This document shows positions 44,871 through 56,852 of a DNA stretch of 64,000 bases, piece after piece. The notes below the pieces were generated by a model that was not told where the DNA came from, made no database searches, and saw only the letters and a list, made by a program, of their open reading frames with translations. Made by a program: the position numbers and the translations under genes. The stretch covers positions 38,889 to 102,888 of the forward strand of contig JAVTVY010025246.1 of the NCBI GenBank assembly GCA_036873755.1, written 5' to 3'. Each line of letters opens with the position of its first letter. The stretch's first letter is position 1. The DNA comes from Hanleya hanleyi. Taxonomy: Eukaryota > Mollusca > Polyplacophora > Lepidopleurida > Hanleyidae.

Positions 44871-47088
44871 GTGGAGAGCCACACAACAGGTGGGGACGTA
44901 CGAGGCTCACTTTTGCGTAAAGCGGTTGGAGAATGTCCGGAGTCAGTAGTGCGAATGGATGGTGTGGAGGTACGTTGCTTGCTGGACACAGGTGCCCAGG
45001 TGTCATCAGTGACGGAATCATTCTTCCGAGAGAATTTTACGGGGAGGGGCGTGATAGATGTGAAATCTCACCTCCGCATATATGCGGCAAACGGCGAAGA
45101 CATTCCCTTCGTGGGCTACGTTTCTCTTGATCTTGAAATATTCGGTTTTGAATTCAAAGACATGGGATTCTTGGTAGTGAGGGATGTGGACGGAGAGCTT
45201 GGGCGACGTAAGAAAGAAGTACCTGTTGTGATAGGGTCATACATTTTTCGAGAGGTGGAGGAAAACGCTCCTAGAGACTGTACTAAACCAAAGCAGTGGG
45301 GGAAGGTATTGGCCTTATAGTCTCAAGGTTGAAGACGGAGGATGAAGAGAACAGAATGAGAGTAACGGGCAAGAAGCCAGTGTTGTTACCCTCGAGGTCA
45401 ATCTCTGTGGTGGAGTGTTCTGTGAAGGCTTCTTCCATTGGAACTTTCTCTGGTCTGGTTGAAGTGAATGATAGTAATCCAGTATTGCCTGATGAGTACG
45501 AATTGGTCCATCATATGTGACTGTAGGAGTAACAGGACGAATTCCAGTGCAATTCGCAAACTTCTCGAATGTAGATGTGTACTTGCAGCCTCGCACGCCT
45601 ATAGGACTATTAAGGCCTGCTGTGAAGGAACCCGAGATAGAAGTTTCGGTAGGAGTCAATGAGATCCAAATTAAAGACATTAGTGAGAGTGGTGAGCTAC
45701 AGTCGCGGTATACACAACAGCTTATCGATCGAATGGAGGTTGGCAGTGGTATTGATGAACAACAAAGAGTCAAGTTGGTGGAAGTCATCCAGAAAAATGG
45801 GGAGGCATTCAGCAAATCTAGCGATGACATAGGCTTCTGTGGAGAAGTAGAGCATAGGATTGCCACAACAGATGAGCAGCCAGTTAAAGTGGCACATCGT
45901 CGAATACCGCCCAACCAATGGTCGGAAGTTCGGGATTACCTTAAGAAGGCGCTGGACAAGGGAATCATCAGAGAAAGTTCGAGTCCGTATGCTGCCCCAG
46001 TTGTCTTAGCACGCAAGAAAGATGGTTCGCTGAGACTATGTTGTGATTATAGAGCTCTCAATGCTAAAACCAAGACACCAGCATACCTCCTACCACGAAC
46101 CGACGAGGCTTTGGATGCACTTAAGGGTGCAAAGTACTTTTGCATCTTCGACCTCACGCATGGCTTTAACCAAATACCGGTGGCGGAGTCAGACGTCGAA
46201 AAGACAACTTTCCGTATTGGTACCGGAGGGCTCTGTGAATATACATGAATGCCATTTGGTTTGGCAGGCGCACCTGGAACATTCATGAGAACTATGGATA
46301 AAATATTTGGAGACCAGAACTTCCAGAGTATTCTGATTTACCTGGATGATATCCTCATATTTGGTGCTACATTTGAAGAGACACTCGAACGTCTAGACAT
46401 GGTCCTATCCAGGCTGAGGCAATACAATATAAAGGTGAAACCAGAAAAATGCCAGCTGCTCAAGCAAAGGCTTCGGTATTTAGGTCACTCTATATCTCAG
46501 GAAGGTGTATGCCCTGATGAAGATAAAGTTAGTGCGGTACAGCAATGGCCGAAGCCCAAGACAGAGACTGAGCTTCGTCGTTTCTTAGGACTTGCCAGCT
46601 ATTATAGACGGTTTGTGCCGGGATTTTCCAAAGTGGCAGCATCATTGAACCAGTTATTGACAGGACCACGTGGCAAGAAGCACAAAAGCAGAAAACCTTT
46701 GGGGATTACATCATGGAACCAGGACTGCGATAGAGCTTTTGAGGAGGTGAAAAGGAAACCTACTGAATCGCCGATGTTGGGATTTCCAGACTTTGCTCGC
46801 CCCTACATACTTGCAGTCGATGCCAGTTATTTAGGACTTGGTGCAGTACTGTCACAGGACCAAGAGGGCGGTCGTATTGTCCTGAGTTATGCAAGCAGAT
46901 CACTTCGCAAGAACGAGAGAAACATGAGTAACTATTCAAGCATGAAGCTTGAACTTGTAGCCTTGAAATGGGAAGTGATAGAGAAGTACCGAGACCTTCT
47001 TTTAGGAGCAGAGTGTACCGTGTTCACTGACAATGATCCTCTGAGTTATATTCGGACAACAGCGAAGCTCGGAAGAGTGGGTAGGTGA
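44871..47088 (+). pseudogene. pol: Ty3/gypsy pol: protease, reverse transcriptase, RNase H
   Basis: Protease active site LLDTGAQVSS (about 44,980). RT landmarks: FDLTHGFNQIPV (about 46,147), MPFGLAGAPGTF (46,249), and YLDD at 46,339-46,350. RNase H: AVDASYLGLGAVL (about 46,813), ELVALKW and FTDNDPL (about 47,025). The frame is broken near 45,300 and 45,517, by a TGA at 46,246-46,248 just before the MPFG motif, and near 47,088. The order PR-RT-RH-IN is that of Ty3/gypsy. Not functional as it stands. Confidence 0.9.
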
Positions 47089-47089
47089 A

Positions 47090-49176
47090 TTGGCCCAATT
47101 CAATTTGACGATTAAACACCGTTCGGGTAAATGTAACAGGAATGCTGATTCACCTAGCCGGAAAGTACAGCATACCGAAGAGGTCAGTCGACTGGAGCAA
47201 ATAACCACAGAGGTTACTGAACCATTTGAGCAGTCATCAACCAGCATTGGACAGCAAGTTCGGGCCAGAATCCAGGAGATTACTTACCGTGTGTGGATGG
47301 AGGAGATGAACACATCACCCCAAAGAGTGAAACCGCTGCTGGCTTCGAGTTTACCATCGCTAACGAAGGAGGACCTTGCCAAACTCCAAACCATGGACAA
47401 GCACATTGGTCAACTGAGAACCTTGCTGAAACTGAAGGAACCACCTTCTGGGGCATCTTTTAAGCGACTGGATAAAAAGATGAAGAAACTCGTCCAGTCT
47501 TGGAGCCGTTTTGAAGAACGTGATGGCGTGATATGCAGGACTAACCTTGAAAATGGTGTACAGGTGCATCAACTTCTTCTGCCTGAGTCCTTGCAAGACA
47601 GTGTCTTGAAGTCTGTGCATGATGATATGGCCCACCAAGGGATGGATCGAACTTTGTCCCTCTTGAGGAAGAGATGTTATTGGCCGTTCATGTCACGTGA
47701 TGTCGCCAAATACTGTTCAGGCTGTGGGAGGTGCATGATCTCTAAGCCTGGAAGAAGTGTGCGGACAACCATTGGTTCGGTTATCGCCAAGAAATCGCTG
47801 GGAATCTTGGCAATGGACTACACCCAATTAGAGCCTGGGACTGGAGGCATAGAGAACGTCCTTGTGCTAACCGACGTTTATACAAAATTCACGCAAGCTA
47901 TTCCGACCAGAGACCAGACAGCCAAAACAGTCGCTAAAGTGTTGCTGAAAGACTGGTTTCCAAGTATGGCATACCGCTCCGGTTACATAGTGACCAGGGG
48001 AGAAACTTCGAAAGTCACGTGATACGAGAGCTCTGTGAACTACATGGCATCAACAAAACAAGAACTACCCCATATCACCCGCAAGCCAACATGGGGTGTG
48101 AAAGATTTAATAGGACTATGCACAATCTTCTGCGCACACTTCCTAATGACAAAAAGAGAAGGTGGCCTGAGTTACTACCAGAAATTATCTACGCCTATAA
48201 CTGTACTCCACACGCGACCACTGGGTACGCTCCGCATTACTTGTTCTTCGGGAGGGAGCCTAGACTTCCTTTGGACGCGATGTTGGGAGCCGAGAATCCT
48301 GTGCACTGCCAAGAGGACGTTACATTTGAACATCAGCAGAGATTACAGGAGGCCTTTCAATTAGCAAGTGAACGCACAGAAAGCGAAGCACTGAAAAGGC
48401 GCAACAGGGTAAACAAAAGAGCCAACCACACAGACATATCAGTTGGGACAAGGGTATTTCTCAAGAATCACCCTAAGGGACGCCATAAGATGACAGACGT
48501 TTGGTCGCCTAAGCCATATAAAATGGTTGAAAAACTTGACTTCAATGAATATGTAGTCGTGGATCTTGAAGGTGGTACTGGACGGAAAAATGTACATCGA
48601 TCTGAGATGTTGGATTCCAAGCAACTGGTGGAGGACATTGTTCCCGCGAGTATGACTGATGAATGCTATGAGGAGCCCGAGGACGATGGTAGCAGTACCA
48701 CGGATGACAAAGCTCAGGATACGGAGGAGTATTGGATGCTGGTAGAAGGAACGCCGGTACGACAGGGAGACCCAGGTGAGGGTCAGTCTAGGGTTCCAGA
48801 TAACAGAGTCGGTAGGGAATGGGAGGAAGCTACTGACGCGGACGACGTTGACGGTAGGCAACCCATTGAGGACACTGTTGAGGAAAGCATTCAGGAGACT
48901 CCAGGTGACGAGCAGGATACATCCAGAAGCGAGGCACAGCAGCCAGTGGCAGAGAGGACATGTGATTCGCAGGACTTCTCTGATGTGGGTGTTGATGATA
49001 TGCCATTACGGAAATCTACTCGTTCGACCGCGGGGTATCATAGCAACCCAGCTAACCTTCCAAAATCAGTCCTCGGAGAGGAAACAGGGGTGAAGATAGA
49101 CCCAAATGCCCTTGCGAACATTAGTCAAACTCAGTTACTTTTAGTACAAATGCTCGCAGGTGTGCACCATAATTGA
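47090..49176 (+). pseudogene. Ty3/gypsy integrase
   Basis: Starts in the tether region (ELAQF... and NADSPSRK), then the zinc-binding HHCC domain (VHDDMAHQG ... CSGCGRCM, about 47,615-47,735), the catalytic core with LAMDYTQ and LVLTDVYTKF, the second-aspartate segment SDQGRNF (about 47,991) and ERFNRTM (about 48,104). A GPY/F-like module (VWSPKPYKMVEK, about 48,500) follows, then a long acidic tail. A frameshift separates the first part (to 48,022) from the second (from 48,019). Confidence 0.88.
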
Positions 49177-50300
49177 CATTATGTGTATGGTTGCCGGGAT
49201 GACAACACTTAAGCAGTGGAGTGTAAGGATGGTCCGATTCATCCTTAGTATAGTCATATTGTAGTCCGTATTCGAATCTAGAAATCCTACTGTTGTACTT
49301 ACCAGGAACTTTAATAATTGTTTCTGCAGTCTTGTAAATATTGTTTTCATGGTAGGAATTGCTAACTCTTTGAAATAATAGTCGTGGAAATATTGGAATT
49401 GATTATAGCTTAGCGGATGCGATATTTTGTAATATGCAGATGAGATTGAGGGTCATGTGACCTTCGCCTTCGCCAAGCCGGTCGCCATTTGCATGTATTG
49501 TTGGTGCGGCAATTCCTGATTATTTATCCTTTATTGGTGGATCGAAGATCATTACAACCGTAAGTTTATGCTTGTATGCTAGCTCAAAGTGTTAGCTCAA
49601 AAGGGAACTATAGATATAGACTTGCGTTATGTGTATTTTCTTGTACTGATGAACAATTGGAGGTATCTTGTGAAAACCGCATGGTAAAAGTACATGACGT
49701 ATTCACATCAGGTGCGCGAAATCGTATTTTGCGTAACATATAGGAGTTGTTGATACGTCAGATTAATTGTATGAACTAATTTAGATTACTATTAATTGTT
49801 CTGATAACGATAAAATTAATAGTGGAAGTATTCCGTGATTTAGAGTTAAGTAGGTCAGTGTTCAATGTAAATTGTGATATCAGAAACCGCGCTTTTGACG
49901 CCAAGAGTTGTTCCCCCTGAAAGTGATTGTGCGACCCCAGGTGGCAGATGGGGGTAAGATGTCACAATTGTGAATTATATGACTGCTGATTATGACATTA
50001 TTTTTGTGAATCATGTTAATTATTATTTAATTATTATGAATTTCTCAAGTTATTTCTGGATTAAATTTGGCACTTTATGGAATTAAATTAGGAGCAGGGT
50101 TATCCCCAGGTGTTTCTAATTGCCGATAGTGTAACGGTATTATGCCTTGGTGTAACATTACCGTAAAAGTGGTCACACAAGATATTCCAGTTGACGGTAC
50201 TCACAAGATTCGCACTGTAAACTGAAGGCTGGCTATTTCTATTATATATGTTAATGTGACATCACTGTGAGAGTAGTTACATTCTATCTTTCTCTGAGCT
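49177..50300. other. 3' flank of gypsy, possible LTR, no gene
   Basis: The segment from about 49,181, TGTGTATGGTTGCCGGGATG, is where the 3' LTR would start, but no second copy was found upstream of gag, so LTR limits are not assigned. The rest is AT-rich and non-coding. Confidence 0.4.
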
Positions 50301-51120
50301 ACATTTATCCATCACTGTAAAAGTAAATAAATAAGCTGTGTATAATAGAATTAACCTTGTACAACAACACTGACAAAGTTGTATTTTGTATGTTTACAGA
50401 TTTTTCGTTTGGTTTCCGTTATCGGTACCATACTTTATTCACAATGGGCATTAAAAGAACATCAGACTCCAACATAGTGTTTGTTGCGTCTCTGGGCGTC
50501 CGATTACATTGGATGTCCGTGTTCCTGTTCTTGTCCCTGTCCAAAAAGGTTGGTTTGGACTTAGAAAATTGTTCCTGTCCACAGCTTCTCGGCCCCACGC
50601 TATGTCTCTTCAACTAATCCCCCCCCCTCCTATTCTCATATATTCCGGAAGATTATATGATGCTACACTTATTCAACCAATGCACTACCTTATTCACCTA
50701 CAAGTTACTCCTCTATAGTAATTACTAATAGGCTGATGACATTATTGCCCTCCGCCGCAACGCGTCCGGGGACTTGCTTCTTTGTGTCCGTGTACGTCCG
50801 TGCATGTCTGTTTGGATTTTCCGCAAGCGATAACTTCCAAACGCTTTGTTGGATTCTTCCGAAAATCGGCATACACATTCCTTGCGACAAGACGGCAGTT
50901 GGTATTGCATTTCAGCAACATTTGCATGAAGGTGGCGCCACTGGGTCAAAATGGGTCTTGCCTCTTTTTGTGTCCGTGGATGTCCGTGTAAATTTTTCGC
51001 CAGCGATAATGTCCAAATGCTTTGTCGGATTCTCTCGAAATTCGACACACGCATTCCTTGCGACAAGACACCGGCTGCCATTGCATTGCAGCAACATCTG
51101 CCTGAAGGTGTCGCCACTGG

Positions 51121-51489
51121 GTTTCCAAAGTGGCAGCATCATTGAACCAGTTATTGACAGGACCACGTGGCAAGAAGCACAAAAGCAGAAACCTTTGGGG
51201 ATTACATCATGGAACCAGGACTGCAATAGAGCTTTTGAGGAGCTGAAAAGGAAACCTACTGAATCGCCGATGTTGGGATTTCCAGACTTTGCTCGCCCCT
51301 ACATACTTGCAGTCGATGCCAGTTATTTAGGACTTGGTGCAGTACTGTCACAGGACCAAGAGGGCGGTCGTATTGTCCTGAGTTATGCGAGCAGATCACT
51401 TCGCAAGAATGAGAGAAACATGAGTAACTATTCAAGCATGAAGCTTGAACTTGTAGCCTTGAAATGGGACGTGATAGAGAAGTACCACT
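51121..51489 (+). mobile_element. Captured gypsy RT/RNase H fragment, unit 1
   Basis: About 369 bp matching 46,626-46,992 of the nearby gypsy element with about six substitutions and one deleted A (AGAAACC against AGAAAACC). It has no LTR or other gypsy DNA at its edges. A 260-codon frame (50,736-51,518) reads from satellite sequence into the RNase H region; the deletion puts the two in frame. Whether it is expressed is unknown. Confidence 0.88.
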
Positions 51490-52335
51490 GTATGCTGTAC
51501 ATTTATCCATCAGTGTAAAAGTAAATAAATAAGCTGTGTATAATAGAATTAACCTTGTACTCAAAGACAACACTGACAAAGTTGTATTTTGTATGTTTAC
51601 AGATTTTTGGTTTGGTTTCCGTTATCGGTACCATACTTTATTCACAATGGGCATTAAAAGAACATCAGACTCCAACATAGTGTTTGTTGCGTCTCTGGGA
51701 GTACGATTACATTTGGATGTCCGTGTTCCTGTTCTTGTCCCTGTCCAAAAAGGTTGGTTTGGACTTAGAAAATTGTTCCTGTCCACAGCTTCTCGGCCCC
51801 ACGCTATGTCTCTTCAACTAATCCCCCCCCCCACCTATTCTCATATATTCCGGAAGATTATATGATGCTACACTTATTCAACCAATGCACTACCTTATTC
51901 ACCTACAAGTTACTCCTCTATAGTAATTACTAATAGGCCGATGACATTATTGCCCTCCGCCGCAACGCGTCCGGGGACTTGCTTCTTTGTGTCCGTGGAT
52001 GTCCGTGTACGTCCGTGCATGTCTGTTTGGATTTTCCGCAAGCGATAACTTCCAAACGCTTTGTTGGATTCTTCCGAAAATCGGCATACACATTCCTTGC
52101 GACAAGACGGCAGTTGGTATTGCATTTCAGCAACATTTGCATGAAGGTGGCGCCACTGGGTCAAAATGGGTCTTGCCTCTTTTTGTGTCCGTGGATGTCC
52201 GTGTAAATTTTTCGCCAGCGATAATGTCCAAATGCTTTGTCGGATTCTCTCGAAATTCGACACACGCATTCCTTGCGACAAGACACCGGCTGCCATTGCA
52301 TTGCAGCAACATCTGCCTGAAGGTGTCGCCACTGG

Positions 52336-52704
52336 GTTTCCAAAGTGGCAGCATCATTGAACCAGTTATTGACAGGACCACGTGGCAAGAAGCACAAAAG
52401 CAGAAACCTTTGGGGATTACATCATGGAACCAGGACTGCAATAGAGCTTTTGAGGAGCTGAAAAGGAAACCTACTGAATCGCCGATGTTGGGATTTCCAG
52501 ACTTTGCTCGCCCCTACATACTTGCAGTCGATGCCAGTTATTTAGGACTTGGTGCAGTACTGTCACAGGACCAAGAGGGCGGTCGTATTGTCCTGAGTTA
52601 TGCGAGCAGATCACTTCGCAAGAATGAGAGAAACATGAGTAACTATTCAAGCATGAAGCTTGAACTTGTAGCCTTGAAATGGGACGTGATAGAGAAGTAC
52701 CACT
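52336..52704 (+). mobile_element. Captured gypsy RT/RNase H fragment, unit 2
   Basis: Same fragment with the same sequence differences as 51,121-51,489, so the capture preceded duplication of the unit. The corresponding chimeric frame spans 51,987-52,733 (248 codons). Confidence 0.88.
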
Positions 52705-53194
52705 GTATGCTGTACATTTATCCATCACTGTAAAAGTAAATAAATAAGCTGTGTATAATAGAATTAACCTTGTACTCAAAGACAACACTGACAAAGTTGT
52801 ATTTTGTATGTTTACAGATTTTTGGTTTGGTTTCCGTTATCGGTACCATACTTTATTCACAATGGGCATTAAAAGAACATCAGACTCCAACATAGTGTTT
52901 GTTGCGTCTCTGGGAGTACGATTACATTTGGATGTCCGTGTTCCTGTTCTTGTCCCTGTCCAAAAAGGTTGGTTTGGACTTAGAAAATTGTTCCTGTCCA
53001 CAGCTTCTCGGCCCCACGCTATGTCTCTTCAACTAATCCCCCCCCCCCACCTATTCTCATATATTCCGGAAGATTATATGATGCTACACTTATTCAACCA
53101 ATGCACTACCTTATTCACCTACAAGTTACTCCTCTATAGTAATTACTAATAGGCCGATGACATTATTGCCCTCCGCCGCAACGCGTCCGGGGAC

Positions 53195-54050
53195 TTGCTT
53201 CTTTGTGTCCGTGGATGTCCGTGTACGTCCGTGCATGTCTGTTTGGATTTTCCGCAAGCGATAACTTCCAAACGCTTTGTTGGATTCTTCCGAAAATCGG
53301 CATACACATTCCTTGCGACAAGACGGCAGTTGGTATTGCATTTCAGCAACATTTGCATGAAGGTGGCGCCACTGGGTCAAAATGGGTCTTGCCTCTTTTT
53401 GTGTCCGTGGATGTCCGTGTAAATTTTTCGCCAGCGATAATGTCCAAATGCTTTGTCGGATTCTCTCGAAATTCGACACACGCATTCCTTGCGACAAGAC
53501 ACCGGCTGCCATTGCATTGCAGCAACATCTGCCTGAAGGTGTCGCCACTGGGTCTCGCTTATTCATGTCCGTTCCTGGCCGTGAATGTCGGTTCCAATTC
53601 TTTGCGAGCGATAACTTCTAAACGCTTCATTGGATTCTTCCGAAATTCGGCACACGCATTCCTTGCGAAAAGACGCCGGTTGCTACTGCATTTCAGCAAC
53701 ATCTGCCTGAAGGTGGCGCAACTGAGTTTCGCTTCTTCGTGTCCGTTCCAGTTAAAATGGTTCTTGCGCTCTTCGTGTCCGTGGATGTCTGTTCAAATTC
53801 TTCACAGGCGATCACTTCCAAATGCTTTGTCGGATTCCTCCGAAATTTGGCATATACACTCCTTGTAACCAGACGTGGGTTGGTATTGCGTTTCAGCAAG
53901 ATCCACATGAAGGTGGCGCCATTGGGTCTTTTTCCAATCTTCTGTGCATGTCCGTGGATGTTCATTCAAATTCCTCACAAGCGATAACTTCCCAATGCTT
54001 TGTCTAATTTCTTCAATATTTCGCCCACTTGCGCATAAAGGTGGGACCAC
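53195..54050 (+). repeat. ~155-190-bp satellite array, decaying rightward
   Basis: Repeated ACTTCCAAACGCTTTGTTGG-type, CATTCCTTGCGACAAGAC and GAAGGTGGCGCCACTGGGT blocks, about five units, becoming more diverged towards 54,050. Units also occur inside the 1.2-kb repeats. Open frames on both strands follow the repeats. Confidence 0.8.
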
Positions 54051-54313
54051 CTGGTGGCAACTTCTGAATTTGGTTTCTGGGAAATAACTTGAGAACTGCT
54101 CATCGAATTTTTCCCAAATTAGGCATGCATAAGTACATTGTAGTACATTGCCATATGATATGTTGCTTGGGATTGCGTTTCATCCACTTCTGCTAACAGG
54201 TTACGCCACCTGGTGACAGAATCTGAAATTTGTTTTCGGCCAATAACTGGAGAACTGCATGCTCATTGGAGTCTTCTCAAATTTAGGATGCATGTACCAT
54301 GCCAGAAGATGTT

Positions 54314-54591
54314 TCGTGTCGCCTTAAATGAAGTACATCATTCCCTTCAATTTTGCTACCAAATCATTCTATTCCACATCATATGATTTACCCTAAAGCT
54401 TTTGCACGAGCCATGTTTTATTTCAGAAGTATAATATGAAATAACTGGCGGGGGAATCCCCGCAGTACCGAACCCCTGTTAGTTTTTAATTTCGTGTCGC
54501 CTTAAATAAAGGACACCATTTCCCTCAATTTTGCTATAAAATAATTGTATTCCACATCATACGATTCACCCTAAAGCTTTTGCATGAACCA
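54314..54591 (+). repeat. Two ~103-bp direct repeats
   Basis: 54,314-54,417 and 54,491-54,591 share TTTCGTGTCGCCTTAAAT and CCCTAAAGCTTTTGCA. They are separated by about 73 bp containing GGGGGAATCCCCGC. Confidence 0.75.
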
Positions 54592-54599
54592 TTTGTGTC

Positions 54600-55096
54600 C
54601 ACACATTTAACTTAACTTACTATAATAAAATTGAGTTCCTAAAGTGTGGGGCATATGATCAATTTCCTGAACTGAATTGAATTTAGACTGACAGATGATG
54701 GCATGCAGTTGTCAGTGTTGTTTTTTCATGTGCAGGGAGTTTTCTATGGCCTTCATGTCAGCACACTTACCACTACCCTCGAAAAGAGCATGTACCCACC
54801 CCCAGGGCGCCGAGTCCCACCCTCTATCTCCAAAACTACAGACGTTAAAATTATCCATATGGAGCCTCAAAATCACCTGAAATCGAGGGTCAAGAAGATG
54901 GGCATTTCCGTCATAATATATCCCGTGTATACAGGGGATGATGATCACAACATCGATTATGGTATTTTTATTCATGGCGGCCCATTTTCTCAAGTTAATG
55001 AAGGTCCAATAGGGCGCAAAGGTAATAATAAGTGCGCCATGGAGATGTTCGAGTCACCAACAGGGAAATGTATTTGTCGTCGGCATAGCGTTGAGG
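54600..55096. other. Unassigned stretch with a 139-codon open frame
   Basis: A plus-strand frame covers 54,703-55,122 but has no recognised domain, and its end runs into the repeat that follows. Not called as a gene. Confidence 0.4.
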
Positions 55097-55619
55097 GAAC
55101 TCGACCAATTTTTCAGCACTAGAATTTGTGCTATTCTAAGATAGTGTTATCCCAAAATAACGAAAATACTGTTTTACGATCAGTTTCTAAATGATAAAAA
55201 ATATATCCATCCAGCTGTGGGAGCTGTGTCATTACGATAATCAGAGGGGCACTGTATGTTCGCTTTCACGACTACCGGTCTGCTACCTCCTATTTTTGTG
55301 GGAGGCCCGTTGGCCGAATGGTTCAGGTCGCCGACATACAGTGCTGGCGATTAGGTGCCTGACTCTGGGGTCGCTGGTTCGAATCCCGCACGGGACTCGA
55401 CCAATTTTTCAGCCCTAGAATTTGTGCTATTCTAAGAGAGTATTATCCCAAAATAACGAAAATACTGTTATACGATCACTTTCTAAATGATAAAAATATA
55501 TCTATTCAGCTCAGCTGTATGTTCATTACTATCATCAGAGGGGTACTGTATGTTCGCGTTCAAGACTACCGGTCTGCTATACCTCCTATTTTTGTGGGAG
55601 GCCCGTTGGCCGAGTGGTT
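55097..55619 (+). mobile_element. tRNA-derived SINE-like tandem (two ~297-bp units)
   Basis: ACTCGACCAATTTTTCAGC at about 55,098 and 55,395 marks two direct units. Unit 1 contains a tRNA-Ser/Leu-like segment with A box TGGCCGAATGG (55,311-55,321) and B box GGTTCGAATCC (55,376-55,386), both close to RNA polymerase III consensus. The spacing between boxes (about 54 bp) fits a class II tRNA. The second unit ends just after its A box. The acceptor stem pairs poorly, so this is read as a tRNA-derived repeat, not a working tRNA. Confidence 0.75.
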
Positions 55620-56717
55620 TACAAACGAAATATAACATCACAACAACATCATCATGTCAATCCTTCGACATAGGTAATCAGAATAGTAATAATCACCGAA
55701 GGTTGAGCAAAAGAACAAGGGTACTCTTTACGCAAACTAACACTGCAGAAGATTTGAGAGAAATATTTCATTGAACCTCAACATTAATTATCAGATAAAA
55801 AAACTGAGGTAGACATATTAATGTGATGCTCGATTGTCTCAATAATAATGACACCTACCACCATTCCATATCCAAGAGAACCTCCAAGTCACTTTCCAGA
55901 GCATGGATCCCAGCCATGCCCCAACTGCGTCCGATCACCTGAACACCATGGCACCAGAGATCTCGCATACCACGTCCGGACTTTGCCATCATTGTAAGGC
56001 ATCCATCACAGAACCCGAGAAATCCCGAATGGAGGCTCGCTGTGGTACAGTCCGCTTGACAAGTTTCCGCAACAATACTCAGAGGCGTTGATTCGAACCG
56101 TCCCAGTCTGCATATGATCCATCAAATGCCACCAGTCGAGATATGTACGCCGTATGGAGGTCCTTCTGGAATATAGCTGTCAAAAATGGGTAGTTAACTA
56201 CAAATTATAATCGTCTCACTTGTCATAGAGTCGACGTGAGAATAAGCCCTGATCATTCTTGTAAATAACTTACTTGTTACACACAAGCCGAAATCAAGAA
56301 TAAATGATGAAAAGTGGGGCAAAAATCTGCTTCATTCAGCATGGTTAGGTTGGATGTCATTGACATATCACGTGCACTCGCACTCTGATCATCCAGGTGC
56401 TAGGTATTATTCTTAACACCACCCATTTCTAAACAAATAGTAGTTGCGGTGTGATGGATACGAATCTCCTGTTGACTAGTGTCCCCTTTTCATATCCTTT
56501 TCAATTGCAACCAAGGACGGACACTTGTCCCCAATGTGGAGAATAGTGTTCTAGCTGGGTTAGAAGATATATGGGGCCGGGCGATCTTAGCCGCCGGACA
56601 TTGTTAGCCTCTACACCGGCCAACATCTGTCCATTTGATATCGAATCTCGACTATCCAATAAGTAAAACAAATATTGAATAATTGTGATTATATGGGAAA
56701 ATGTGGAATATTAAAAG
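55620..56717. other. Unassigned stretch upstream of the fucosyltransferase exon
   Basis: No recognised gene or repeat. Could contain the upstream intron and 5' exon(s) of the fucosyltransferase gene. Confidence 0.45.
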
Positions 56718-56852
56718 GTGTGTACTAATCATCATTCCAGAAGGGAAATTCTCCACTTTCTGTGGCGTATCACAAACATAAATGTATCCCGTGCAATCCT
56801 GCAAATAGATGTAAACCCAATTGTTGCACAAAACACAGATCTTATTATTGTG

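Larger units (their letters stand above)
50301..53551 (+). repeat. ~1.2-kb tandem repeat (2 full units plus a shorter third)
   Basis: Units begin with ACATTTATCCATC at 50,301, 51,499 and 52,714 (periods 1198 and 1215 bp). They include the AAGCTGTGTATAATAGAATT block, a poly-C run of varying length, and two ~155-200 bp satellite units (ATGTCCGTG...CATTCCTTGCGACAAGAC). Near-identity between units implies recent duplication. In the third unit the gypsy-derived part is absent. Confidence 0.9.

Noticed and set aside
43270..49500. Assigned LTRs for the gypsy element
   Set aside because: A TGT-start segment follows integrase at about 49,181, but no matching copy was found before gag by eye, so LTR limits would be guesses.
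55301..55392. A functional tRNA-Ser or tRNA-Leu gene
   Set aside because: A and B boxes are good, but the acceptor stem pairs poorly and the sequence sits in a duplicated SINE-like unit.
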